A stretch of 64,000 nucleotides of DNA, taken from the NCBI RefSeq assembly GCF_038500265.1, contig NZ_CP150637.1:2311501-2375500 (forward strand), read 5' to 3'. Positions 49,948-58,274 of this stretch are shown in pieces (position 1 is the stretch's first letter; each line of letters starts with the position of its first letter). Made by a program: the position numbers and the translations under genes. The notes beneath the pieces were generated by a model that did not search any database, was not told the DNA's origin, and saw nothing but the letters and a program-made list of their open reading frames with translations. This DNA is from Ignatzschineria larvae DSM 13226 (GTDB lineage: Bacteria; Pseudomonadota; Gammaproteobacteria; Cardiobacteriales; Wohlfahrtiimonadaceae).

Positions 49948-50657
49948 TATTCTGTTCTCTCCCATTCTTCTTTCACTGTGTAATATGCTTTTAATGGATC
50001 TTTCGCTTGTGTAATTGAGCGACCTACAACGATATAACTTGAACCATTTTTCTTTGCTTCAAAGGGGGTCATAATCCGGCGTTGATCATCCGCGGCATCA
50101 GAGGCTAGACGAATCCCTGGGGTGACACAAAGGAAGCTGTCGCGCGTGTTTTCTTTGACCATCTTCGCTTCTAGTGCTGAGCAGACAACGCCATCTAATC
50201 CTGAATTATTGGTCATTTTGCTGTAGTGAATGACTGATTCAAGTAAGCTTGTTTGAATATTTTGCTCTGCTTGCATCTCTTTTTCACTCATACTCGTCAG
50301 CTGAGTAACGGCAATAAGACGTGGACGTTTTGAATTGCCACTGCCAATCTCTAAGCCTTCTAACGCCTCTTCCATCATGCGTTTTCCTCCGGCAGCATGG
50401 ACATTCACCATATCAACGCCCATTTTAGCAAGGCCGATCATCGCACTTTTTACGGTGTTTGGAATATCGTAGAGTTTTAGATCTAAAAAAACCTCATAAC
50501 CTCTTGCTTTGAGAGTTTCAACTAGCATAGGCCCTTCGTTATAGAAGAGCTCCATCCCAATTTTAATATAGAGTTCTTCCCCTTTAGGCATCATCTCTAG
50601 AAAAGCTTTCGTTTCGAGATAATTGGGGAAGTCGAGGGCAATAATGGGTTTTGTCAT
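49947..50657 (-). CDS. pyrF: Orotidine 5'-phosphate decarboxylase, Firmicutes-like
   Basis: Final step of UMP synthesis. Its 236 residues contain the catalytic [47 protein letters not shown] and [21 protein letters not shown]. The overall sequence, including [12 protein letters not shown] and [17 protein letters not shown], matches Bacilli-type PyrF better than the E. coli form. The ATG at 50657 is preceded by a leader with a terminator hairpin and a short leader frame. Transfer of a pyrFE pair is a reasonable inference. Confidence 0.93.
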   Translation of the reverse strand: MTKPIIALDFPNYLETKAFLEMMPKGEELYIKIGMELFYNEGPMLVETLKARGYEVFLDLKLYDIPNTVKSAMIGLAKMGVDMVNVHAAGGKRMMEEALEGLEIGSGNSKRPRLIAVTQLTSMSEKEMQAEQNIQTSLLESVIHYSKMTNNSGLDGVVCSALEAKMVKENTRDSFLCVTPGIRLASDAADDQRRIMTPFEAKKNGSSYIVVGRSITQAKDPLKAYYTVKEEWERTE

Positions 50658-50684
50658 AACAATCTACTTTTATTTTATTTTTCC

Positions 50685-50709
50685 AAAAAAAAACCGACTA
50701 TTGTCGGCT
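50685..50709 (-). terminator. Attenuator-like terminator 30 bases upstream of pyrF
   Basis: On the minus strand AGCCGAC, loop AATA, GTCGGTT, then nine U (plus A-run 50685-50693). A strong terminator this close before a start codon points to attenuation of pyrFE. Confidence 0.8.
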
Positions 50710-50716
50710 ATTCCTC

Positions 50717-50764
50717 TTATGAATGATTGAGTTGTGAACAACGAGTTTGGCCTGTTTGTTTCAT
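50717..50764 (-). CDS. Candidate pyr leader peptide (15 codons)
   Basis: ATG at 50764 preceded by AGGGAT gives MKQTGQTRCSQLNHS and a TAA at 50717-50719, 7 bases before the attenuator hairpin. The placement is that expected for transcription-translation coupled attenuation: a ribosome at the stop codon would prevent the hairpin. The leader lacks the U-rich pause tract known from enterobacterial pyrBI, so the sensing step is unclear. Confidence 0.45.
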   Translation of the reverse strand: MKQTGQTRCSQLNHS

Positions 50765-50808
50765 CTGCAAATATCCCTATTTCACTTTCATTCATTTAAA
50801 TTGGGCAT

Positions 50809-50837
50809 ATTCTAGCACCGTAAATTGGGAATGAAAA
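50809..50837 (-). promoter_or_regulatory. Promoter of pyrFE
   Basis: Minus strand: -35 TTTTCA (plus 50832-50837), 17-base spacer, extended -10 TGCTAGAAT (TAGAAT at plus 50809-50814). Leader of about 145 bases to pyrF. Confidence 0.65.
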
Positions 50838-51096
50838 GTATTTAATCGATGAATAGGATTATGAATAAGGATCTCCTTAAAAATAGGCTAAAAATCGAGG
50901 CTAAAATCGTCAAATAGTAAACTTTCGAAGTTTTAATATACTATTTTTTTTCAATAGAAACAAAATGATAGTTGTCAGTAATGGTTGTTACTTATAATTG
51001 AGATATGACTTGTGGATAACTTTGTGGGTAATACTGTCTATATGTTGATAACAACCGTGAAAAGATCTATTAAGATTCATTTAAGGGAACGCTATT

Positions 51097-51226
51097 ATAG
51101 TAAATTTGGTTTAAGAAAAATGGTTTTAAACACCACTTGCAAGATGCCGGATAGAACGGCTTTCTTACTTATTACAGCCGATGCGCCGGCATTTAAACAA
51201 GCTTATTTTGAACCGATATTACTATA
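51097..51226 (+). repeat. MITE copy 3 (short form, 130 bp)
   Basis: Ends TATAGTAAATTTGGTTTAA and TTGAACCGATATTACTATA are imperfect inverted repeats. Compared with long copies, about 35 bases are missing between TTTTAAAC and the CACTTGC segment. A frame spanning 51012-51227 crosses it but encodes nothing recognisable. Confidence 0.88.
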
Positions 51227-51431
51227 AAATAAATTCTTAGCATTGATCTATAGAGTTGCCTATAGAAAATTGGGTTTTAAGGAAGATTGATTATGAACGG
51301 TTTATCGGAAATAGGGTAAAAATAATGCAATATTGGAACAATTTAAAATAAATTTTAGATATGAAAAAGTAGCAATCATCAATCATCTCACTGATTGAGC
51401 AAAAAAATGTGAAAAATTTTAATAGAAAGAG

Positions 51432-51473
51432 TAGACAAGTCGATTATTTTCAATAATAATAAGAATCATTCTC
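51432..51473 (+). promoter_or_regulatory. Fur box and promoter before the siderophore-binding protein gene
   Basis: AATAATAAGAATCATTCTC (51455-51473) matches the 19-base Fur consensus GATAATGATAATCATTATC at 15 positions. TAGACA (51432-51437) with TAATAA/AATAAT about 16-17 bases on is a plausible promoter that the Fur site would cover, implying iron repression of the gene at 51689. Confidence 0.75.
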
Positions 51474-51688
51474 AAAAGAGATCAATAGTCAATTGAGAAT
51501 GGAAGCATAAATTTTAATGAAGCGTTCTGTAACTATAAAGTTTAAATATATCTCATTGATATATTTCTAAGATAGGCTTGCTAAACCTATCTACCCTATT
51601 GACTTATTAAGAGAGCTTACTCTGTTAATAAGACTGATTATAAATAAAAATTCGGCAACCTATGATATTGCTGAATCAAAGGACAACA

Positions 51689-52609
51689 ATGAAAACTCTG
51701 TTAAAACGTAGTGTTTGGATGCTCCCTTTAATGACAGCGCTCTCTGTTATCTCTCCTTCTATGGCTGTGGATAAAGGGATTGTTATGGATTTTGGGGCTG
51801 TGGATACCCTTAAAGCGCTAGGTAAAGCGGATCGTATCTCTGCGTTGCCAATACAGAATTTGCCGGCCTATCTATCCGATTTAGATCTTAAAGATATTCA
51901 AAATAGCGGTGGAATGAAATCGCCTGATTTAGCGGTATTTGCAGAGTTAAAACCCCAATTTATTGTGATATCTCCTCGCTTAGGCGGTCGTGTTGATGAA
52001 TTAAGTGAATATGGAAAAGTACTTAATTTCACAGTAGATTCAGATCATTATGCTCAATCGGTGGCGACAAATATTTTGGCGTTAGCAGAGTTAGTGGATG
52101 CCGAATCCGAAGCAAAAGCATCATTAGATGTACTGAATGGCAAATTAGATCAAGTACGGGCTGAAATAGCCCAATTCCCTCAAACAGCCCTTGTGATGAT
52201 CCACAATGATGGTCACTATATGGCAACGCCCACAAGTGGAACTGCAAAATTTATTCATCAATTTTTAGGGGTGAAGAATGCGGCTCCTGAAGTACCGCAA
52301 CCCACAGAACAAGATAAAGATGCTCGCCCTGCACGTCAAGCAGTGGATGAGGCTTATTTGAATAACATTCAACCAGATCTTATTTTTGTAGTCGATCGTA
52401 GTAGTGCGATTGGTCAAACGCCGATGGATCAATCTCTATTTGAAACCAATGTTGTCAGTAAAGCAATGAATAAAGATGGAAAAGCGATTAAAGTGATCTA
52501 TCTTGATCCAACCCTCTGGTATCTTTCAGGTAATGGCTTAATCAGTATCGAAACGCAAGCGAATGAGGTTCTTTCGGCATTAAAAGATTCTTCATCTTCT
52601 GCTCAATAA
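51689..52609 (+). CDS. Periplasmic siderophore-binding protein (FatB/YclQ/CeuE-like)
   Basis: Iron-siderophore ABC binding protein of 306 residues with a signal peptide ending near SPSMA. Family features: MDFGAVDTLKALGKADRI, the FAELKPQFIVISPRLGG block, and a C-terminal NIQPDLIFVVDRSSAIG with YLDPTLWYLSGNGL, close to proteins that bind catecholate or petrobactin-type siderophores. The ATG at 51689 follows AAAGGAC; the frame from 51662 adds nine residues. A Fur box lies upstream. No permease or ATPase gene follows. Confidence 0.85.
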   Translation: MKTLLKRSVWMLPLMTALSVISPSMAVDKGIVMDFGAVDTLKALGKADRISALPIQNLPAYLSDLDLKDIQNSGGMKSPDLAVFAELKPQFIVISPRLGGRVDELSEYGKVLNFTVDSDHYAQSVATNILALAELVDAESEAKASLDVLNGKLDQVRAEIAQFPQTALVMIHNDGHYMATPTSGTAKFIHQFLGVKNAAPEVPQPTEQDKDARPARQAVDEAYLNNIQPDLIFVVDRSSAIGQTPMDQSLFETNVVSKAMNKDGKAIKVIYLDPTLWYLSGNGLISIETQANEVLSALKDSSSSAQ

Positions 52610-52904
52610 AAGCATATTGAAGAGGAAATCAGAGATGAGCAACTCTGTTTAGATTCCTCATAATTTTTATGGATAGTAGCAATATTTCTTGTAATCGCTA
52701 TCCCTTGATAAAACACAGTTTCTGCTCTTGGCCCTGATCCTTAGAAATAGAATTTGTTGACTTCCTCCAAAAAACATGCAAATTATATCCTAAGACTTCT
52801 AAACGATCAGGGTTCTTTTTTTATCTTGAGATAATAAAGTGTCACGATAAAAAAGGAACCACTAGCTTCAAGTGAGAAATCCCCCATTTATAAGGAATTT
52901 AAAG
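52610..52904. other. Region upstream of the trp leader
   Basis: About 300 bases without a protein gene. TTGACT at about 52755 with AT-rich candidates for -10 near 52775-52790, and TTGAGA followed 16 bases on by TAAAAA near 52830, are possible trp promoters; none is decisive. No sequence close to the E. coli TrpR operator was recognised. Confidence 0.35.
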
Positions 52905-52985
52905 ATGACCTCAACTATTTTAACAACACCTCGCCGTTGGTGGCCTGTGATGAAATATCGCGGGACGTGGTGGCGTGTCAGTTAA
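52905..52985 (+). CDS. trpL: trp operon leader peptide
   Basis: 26-codon leader beginning ATG at 52905 with TAAGGAAT upstream. It contains two tandem Trp pairs (RRWWP and GTWWRV), so ribosome stalling at tryptophan shortage is expected. The bases GCGGG (52960-52964) inside it can pair with CCCGC (53012-53016) of the terminator, forming the alternative antiterminator. Confidence 0.9.
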   Translation: MTSTILTTPRRWWPVMKYRGTWWRVS

Positions 52986-53008
52986 AATAAGAGTCACCTA
53001 GAGATTTT

Positions 53009-53033
53009 AAGCCCGCAATATGCGGGCTTTTTT
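53009..53033 (+). terminator. trp attenuator
   Basis: Stem aagcccgca (53009-53017) with tgcgggctt (53021-53029), followed by TTTT within a run of six T. Lies 24 bases after the trpL stop and about 125 bases before trpE. Confidence 0.92.
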
Positions 53034-53156
53034 GATGCACTCATATTGTGGAATGAAGTCTTCGGTTTATCCCCGTAACCCTTCAATCAATGATGGATGA
53101 GGAAAACTATCCATATATAAAACAAGTCAGTTAACCACAATAAGAGGAATCAAATC

Positions 53157-54899
53157 ATGCCTTACACTACTTTTAATCGTTCACAAATATTCACACTTAC
53201 AGAATCACTGACAAAATCAGCAGATCACTATTTTGATCCTTGCACACTCTTTACAGAGCTTGTGCATCAAAATCCACAAGCGCCTTACCTACTCTTTGAA
53301 TCTGCTAGTACCGATGATCAACGCGCCCTTAAAAGCCTGATCATTACTCAATCAGCGCTTACGATCAGAGCCTTAAAAAGTCATGTTACTGTCCGAGCAA
53401 TGACAACTTTAGGGGAATATTTACTTGCGTATCTCCAAGAAATTTTTAAATCTGAATTAATTCATTTTCAGGATCAAGAAGCGATATTTGATCTCCCCTT
53501 TGATGCAGCAGTTCGCCCACGAGGTGTATTGACTATTTTAGATCCGCTATTAGCGCTTAAGAATCCCGAATTTTCGCCTTTTATTGGCGGATTACTCGGA
53601 TATGATCTTGTGGGGGATGTTTATCAAATCACCATTCCTGAAAAGGGGAGAGAACGAGATCTTTCTCTCTATCTTGCAGAAGGCTTGATTACAGTAGATC
53701 ATCAAACAAAAGAGAGTCGTTATGAAGAACTCTTTTTGAGTGAAATTACGACGCGCCTTGAGAGTTATAAATCTTTTAATCAACATTTAAAAGATTATCA
53801 ATCTATCCTCGATAGAGTGAGTCATCACACTGATTCCCCCACAATATCCCCAGAGTTATCCACAGGAGATCATAAGATTCAGACAGATTCTACAGAAATA
53901 AAAGCGAATCAAAATGGGTTATCCACATTATCCAAAGGTTCTACTCAGAGTTATACGCAATCTTATCATCAACAATATTCACAGAGTTATCCACAGGCTG
54001 ATGGGGATATGCGGAATGTGATGGATCCCGAAAAAGGGGTTCAGATCCCTGATAGAGCACCCTTTAAAGCTATAGTAGAGTCTTATATTGAACAGATTCA
54101 TGCGGGAAAATTAGCGCAAATCGTACCTTCTCGTACTTTTACAGTGCCGTGCCCTGACCCTTTAAGTAGTTATCGAGCACTTAAAACAGCTTATCCAAGT
54201 CCTTATCTCTTCTATCTTCACGATTCTGAATTTACGCTCTTTGGTGCCTCGCCGGAATCTTCCCTTAAATATGATCCGACAAGTCGAGAGTTAGAGCTCT
54301 ATCCAATTGCCGGTACTAAACTGCGAGGGATGATCAATGGTGAGATTGATGAAGCGTTAGATCAACTTGCTGAAGAGACTTTGATTAATGACCCAAAAGA
54401 GCGTTCGGAACATCTGATGTTAGTGGATCTAGCAGAAGAGGATTTAGCGCTTGTTTCTGATCCTGAGACCATCGCAGTTAAAGCTTTAATGAAAGTCGAT
54501 CGTTATCGTTATGTAATGCATTTAGTTTCACAAGTTGTAGGCCGCTTGCGAGATGATCTTTCACCGATTGATGCCTATTTAGCGGTGATGAATATGGGAA
54601 CTTTGACCGGCGCACCAAAGCGTTATGCAATGGAAGAGATCTATCGATATGAACAAGTGGCTCGAGGGAGTTTCGGGGGGGCTATTGGTTATATTCAAGC
54701 TACGATGGAAGGGGAATATTTCGATAGTGCAATTGTAATTCGTTCGGCTTATGTGGCTGATGGTATCGCAAAAGTACAGGCGGGTGCCGGTATCGTGGCA
54801 GAATCGAATCCTGATCGAGAAGCAGATGAGACAGAGAATAAAGCAAGTAGTGTCATTATGGCTATCTTGCAAGCACAATCAATGGAACAAGTAGTTTAA
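53157..54899 (+). CDS. trpE: Anthranilate synthase component I (TrpE) with a low-complexity insert
   Basis: Converts chorismate to anthranilate with TrpG. Motifs: PYLLFESAS (feedback Trp site region), IEQIHAGKLAQIVPSRTF, the catalytic IAGTKLRGMINGEIDEALD, DLAEEDLALVS, TGAPKRYAMEEIYRYE and AGAGIVAESNPDREADET. The trp leader upstream identifies it as trpE rather than pabB. It is 580 residues, about 60 longer than E. coli TrpE, because of an insert near 222-285 rich in Ser, Gln, Tyr and Thr whose DNA contains three DnaA boxes. No trpG follows. Confidence 0.9.
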   Translation: MPYTTFNRSQIFTLTESLTKSADHYFDPCTLFTELVHQNPQAPYLLFESASTDDQRALKSLIITQSALTIRALKSHVTVRAMTTLGEYLLAYLQEIFKSELIHFQDQEAIFDLPFDAAVRPRGVLTILDPLLALKNPEFSPFIGGLLGYDLVGDVYQITIPEKGRERDLSLYLAEGLITVDHQTKESRYEELFLSEITTRLESYKSFNQHLKDYQSILDRVSHHTDSPTISPELSTGDHKIQTDSTEIKANQNGLSTLSKGSTQSYTQSYHQQYSQSYPQADGDMRNVMDPEKGVQIPDRAPFKAIVESYIEQIHAGKLAQIVPSRTFTVPCPDPLSSYRALKTAYPSPYLFYLHDSEFTLFGASPESSLKYDPTSRELELYPIAGTKLRGMINGEIDEALDQLAEETLINDPKERSEHLMLVDLAEEDLALVSDPETIAVKALMKVDRYRYVMHLVSQVVGRLRDDLSPIDAYLAVMNMGTLTGAPKRYAMEEIYRYEQVARGSFGGAIGYIQATMEGEYFDSAIVIRSAYVADGIAKVQAGAGIVAESNPDREADETENKASSVIMAILQAQSMEQVV

Positions 54900-55552
54900 C
54901 GGATAATTTGATTGTGTAATCCTTTAGAAGGGTAGCTGTCGTTAGAAGATCAATAGTGAGATATGATGACTTTTACTCTTCTACTTTAGAAAGGACTTTT
55001 AAAATTAATATAATTGGCAATATTTTTTATTTTTATTTTTAAATTATTTAAATAAGTTATAGGATTATTCTTTTATGACTATAATCTAAATAGCGAGTGC
55101 AGTGTTTAAGCGGGAAAACGTGGTAATATAGTGGCTAGAGATTATTATGAAAAGAAGATTTAATATATTAAAATATAGAATTTGAGATCGTAATAAATAA
55201 AAATGGCTATCTATCAACCATGATTGAATAGCATTACTCATGTTTTCTACCATATATTTACGTAAAGATATTACAAATATGATAATAATCGTTGTAATAT
55301 GAGAAAATATGTATTAATTTAGTAGGAAAAGGATTTTCTACAGTCAAATTGAAATAATAGTGGTAGCAGTGATATCTATCAGGAAATATCTATCATCAAG
55401 AACGTTATTTGTGGGTATTAATTTATTATTTGCAATGAGTCAAAAGTGTATTCTTTATTGGTTAATGCGCTATTTTGTTTCACTCTATGATAGAATTCGA
55501 CGTGAATGAGTAGATAAACAGTAGAAAAGCATCTTATGTTGAGGGAAAAGGC
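54900..55552. other. Long AT-rich non-coding region between trpE and the FNR-type gene
   Basis: About 650 bases with no credible gene on either strand, no trpG remnant recognised, and no clear terminator. It becomes very AT-rich around 55000-55330. TATGAT near 55486 may belong to the promoter of the next gene but lacks a convincing -35. Confidence 0.35.
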
Positions 55553-56266
55553 ATGCATAAAAAAATTAAAGTCGCATGTGGAAATTGTAGCTTACAACAA
55601 CTCTGCCTACCCGTTGGGCTTGAGAATAGTGAGTTTGTAAAATTAGAAAAGATTGTACAACGCGGTAAACCTTTGTCACGAGGTAAACATATCTACTATC
55701 CCGGCGATCCTTTTACATCACTTTATGCTGTACGTTCAGGTGCAGTGAAAACATACAAAGTTGCCAATGATGGAACAGAGTATGTCACGAGTTTCTATCT
55801 TCCTGGGGAAATTATCGGTTTAGATGCATTAAGTTCCGGTGTTCATACTTGCGGGGCTAAAACTTTAGAAACAACGAGTCTCTGTGAAATTCCGTATACT
55901 CAACTTGACACGATTGCGGTGACGATCCCGAATATCTCCCGACAATTACTCAAAATTATGAGTCATGAGATTAAGTGTGATGAACAGATGATGACAATGA
56001 TCGGTTCTCAACCGGCACAAGCACGTTTGATTGCGTTATTCTTAAGTCTTTCTGCGCGTTTAAAACGTCGTGGTTATTCTGCTACTGAATTTTCATTGAG
56101 TATGTCTCGTGCCGATATCGGTAGCTATTTGGGCTTAGCAGTGGAAACAGTGAGTCGATTATTGAAAAAGTTACAAGATCAAGGCTTAATCGAAGTGAAT
56201 CATCGGCAAATTAAACTTCTCGATCTAGATCAATTACGGGAATTAGTCAATTTAGAGATCCATTAA
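55553..56266 (+). CDS. fnr: FNR/Anr-type oxygen-responsive transcription regulator
   Basis: CRP/FNR family activator of 237 residues. Cysteines at 9, 12 and 18 (CGNCSLQQLC) plus Cys100 (VHTCGAKTL) are the ligands for an oxygen-labile 4Fe-4S cluster. The cyclic-nucleotide-like fold follows (HIYYPGDPF, LYAVRSGAVKTYKV, PGEIIGLDAL), with a dimerisation helix and a C-terminal helix-turn-helix RADIGSYLGLAVETVSRLLKKL that has the Glu-Ser-Arg residues for TTGAT half sites. GAGGGAAAAGG ribosome site; own terminator. Confidence 0.94.
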   Translation: MHKKIKVACGNCSLQQLCLPVGLENSEFVKLEKIVQRGKPLSRGKHIYYPGDPFTSLYAVRSGAVKTYKVANDGTEYVTSFYLPGEIIGLDALSSGVHTCGAKTLETTSLCEIPYTQLDTIAVTIPNISRQLLKIMSHEIKCDEQMMTMIGSQPAQARLIALFLSLSARLKRRGYSATEFSLSMSRADIGSYLGLAVETVSRLLKKLQDQGLIEVNHRQIKLLDLDQLRELVNLEIH

Positions 56267-56380
56267 TATTATTGTGATTATTGCAATGATTGTAATGAGG
56301 CTCTAAAAACATCGTTTGTCTATCTTGATAGACTAAGCTATTTAAGTGATAGACATATTAGATTGTAGAGATATGATTAT

Positions 56381-56412
56381 AAAAGGGAAGTTCGATTGAA
56401 CTTCCCTTTTTG
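56381..56412 (+). terminator. Terminator of the FNR-type gene
   Basis: Perfect stem aaaagggaagttc (56381-56393) with gaacttccctttt (56398-56410), then T. Lies directly before MITE copy 4. Confidence 0.9.
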
Positions 56413-56415
56413 TTG

Positions 56416-56587
56416 TATAGTCATGTCGGTTTAAAATAAGCTTATTCAAATGCCGGCGCATCAGCTGATCGAGGCAAGAAAGCTGTTCTATCCGGCATCT
56501 TGCAAGTGTTGTTTAGTACGGTTTTATGTTTTTTAAACTCCATAATAGCTGTTGAAAAACCATTTTTCTTAAACCAAATTTACTATA
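56416..56587 (-). repeat. MITE copy 4 (long form, reversed, 172 bp)
   Basis: In plus orientation it begins TATAGTCATGTCGGTTTA and ends CTTAAACCAAATTTACTATA, the reverse of the other copies. It fills most of the gap between the fnr terminator and the end of the leftward TyrP-like gene. Confidence 0.87.
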
Positions 56588-56607
56588 TATAGTGTCTATG
56601 CTTGAAA

Positions 56608-57825
56608 TTAGCCTACAACACTGGGTAGCTTTAAAAGCTCAGGGAATGAACCGACAACAATAATCACGCCAGCGCAAAGAAGGGCTAATAGTAGTGAGAG
56701 ATTTCCACCTCGAACAGCTCGACCTTGCGGATTTCTCTTCCGCGCTTTATAGACTAAGGCAACCGGTAAGATAACGCCGATAAAGGCGAAGATAACACCG
56801 GCAAAGCTAAAGGCGCTTAAGAAGATATTTGGGTAGGTAAAGCCCACAATAATCGGTGGAATAAAGGTTACCGCGCCAACTAAGGTATTATTTTTACTCA
56901 TATTAAAGTGAGAAAGAAGATCTTTGACCGCATTTGATAAGCCTAAAGAGACGCCGATATAAGAGGTTGTTAAGGCAAAGAGTGAGAAGATTCGTACCAT
57001 TTCACTAATAGTTTTACTGCCGGTAGTGACCTCAAAGGCTTGAATTAAGCCATTAAGATTCGGCGTTTCATTAAGGATCGCAATCAATTCTGACTGTTTA
57101 AGCACGCCATGGGTTGCCATTTGCCAAATGATGTAGATGATAAAAATACCAGTTGAGCCGAAGAAACAGGCCATTCGCAATTTACGATTATCTCCTTTGA
57201 GATATTCATTAATAGTGGGGGTACAGATGTGAAAGCCAAAGGTCATAAAGAAGATAGGAAGCGCCGAGAAAAAGAGCAGATTATTAGTAGGCTTATACTG
57301 TAAATTGGTAATACTAAATTTGCCAAAGAGAAGATAGAGCAAGATGATAAAGCTGATTACCTTCAGGGCAAAAAAGAGACGATTGGTGATATCTGATAAA
57401 GCGATACCGATGGTAACAATAATACCGAATAGAATCGCAAAAGAGAGAGAGGCAATTTTCTGCGCTTTCTCGGGGGCTAAATTGAAAGAATTAGGAATAA
57501 AACTAAAGAGTAGATCCCCACTGCCGGTAATATACGCGGTTAATACGGCATACATAAAGAAGAGCAGGATAAAGTTCACAATGAGTTTACCCGTTAAGCC
57601 AAAATATTGCTCTGTAATACCGGCAATGCCGTAATCATAAGGGCTATATTGATGTACTTCGGCATAGAGCAGTGCCGTAAAGGTTAAGAGCACCCAGAGG
57701 AAAAAGAGTAGGGCAAAAGTCATTCCAAAGCCCATTTGTGCCGATGTGAGTGGCATTGCCAACATTCCTGCACCTACCGCCGTTCCGGCGATGATGAGCG
57801 TACTTCCAAATACACGATTTGTCAC
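56608..57825 (-). CDS. Aromatic amino-acid permease (TyrP/Mtr, HAAAP family)
   Basis: Inner-membrane H+ symporter of 405 residues with about 11 membrane segments. The start FGSTLIIAGTAVGAGMLAMPL, the SALPIFFMTFGFHICTPTINEYL segment and RIFSLFALTTSYIGVSLGL match TyrP/Mtr/TnaB. Tyrosine is the likeliest substrate by similarity to E. coli TyrP, not proven. The start is GTG at 57825 with AAGGAT upstream. No terminator was found; MITE copy 4 begins 20 bases past its stop. Confidence 0.88.
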   Translation of the reverse strand: MTNRVFGSTLIIAGTAVGAGMLAMPLTSAQMGFGMTFALLFFLWVLLTFTALLYAEVHQYSPYDYGIAGITEQYFGLTGKLIVNFILLFFMYAVLTAYITGSGDLLFSFIPNSFNLAPEKAQKIASLSFAILFGIIVTIGIALSDITNRLFFALKVISFIILLYLLFGKFSITNLQYKPTNNLLFFSALPIFFMTFGFHICTPTINEYLKGDNRKLRMACFFGSTGIFIIYIIWQMATHGVLKQSELIAILNETPNLNGLIQAFEVTTGSKTISEMVRIFSLFALTTSYIGVSLGLSNAVKDLLSHFNMSKNNTLVGAVTFIPPIIVGFTYPNIFLSAFSFAGVIFAFIGVILPVALVYKARKRNPQGRAVRGGNLSLLLALLCAGVIIVVGSFPELLKLPSVVG

Positions 57826-58233
57826 GTTGTTACTATCCTTATAGTGAAGATAAAAACAATCAACATTTATGATTTAACGATGATTGTGGGTCAATATTTG
57901 AGATTAATAGTTAATAAAATTTAAGCCATAAAATCAGTATGATCAGAGTTTTTGTTTAACGCTCACCACTTATTGAGTCACGATTAAGAGGGTAAGAATA
58001 TAACGGTTTCTTATCATTGGTATACAAATACTGATTTTTGAGCACTGATTTTAACCATTTCTTTGATCATAGTAGAGAACTTATAGGTTGTCTAAGAAGA
58101 TTTTGAAAAAATGATAAATTTTCTTTCTCTATTCATAATTCAGAATATAAGGGTAAATAATTGACAATGAAGAATGATTTTTAAAAGAGTATTATTTAAA
58201 TCGACGCTCCTCTGAAAAAAATCAAAAAGAGAG
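57826..58233. other. Divergent intergenic region before the tRNA-Lys pair
   Basis: About 400 AT-rich bases between the leftward permease gene and the first tRNA-Lys promoter. Nothing else recognisable. Confidence 0.3.
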
Positions 58234-58261
58234 TTGACGATTCTGAAAATTTCTCTATAAT
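58234..58261 (+). promoter_or_regulatory. Promoter of tRNA-Lys 1
   Basis: TTGACG (58234-58239), 16-base spacer, TATAAT (58256-58261); the tRNA starts 13 bases after it. Confidence 0.88.
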
Positions 58262-58274
58262 GTCAATCCTTGTC

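Noticed and set aside
51012-51227. 71-codon reading frame
   Set aside because: It is made mostly of MITE copy 3 and has no ribosome site or recognisable product.
52840-52904. TrpR operator before the trp leader
   Set aside because: Short ACTAG-type words occur, but no palindrome close to the known operator was found.
53157-54899. Annotation as pabB instead of trpE
   Set aside because: The Trp-rich leader peptide and attenuator directly upstream, and the PYLLFESAS block, favour anthranilate synthase.
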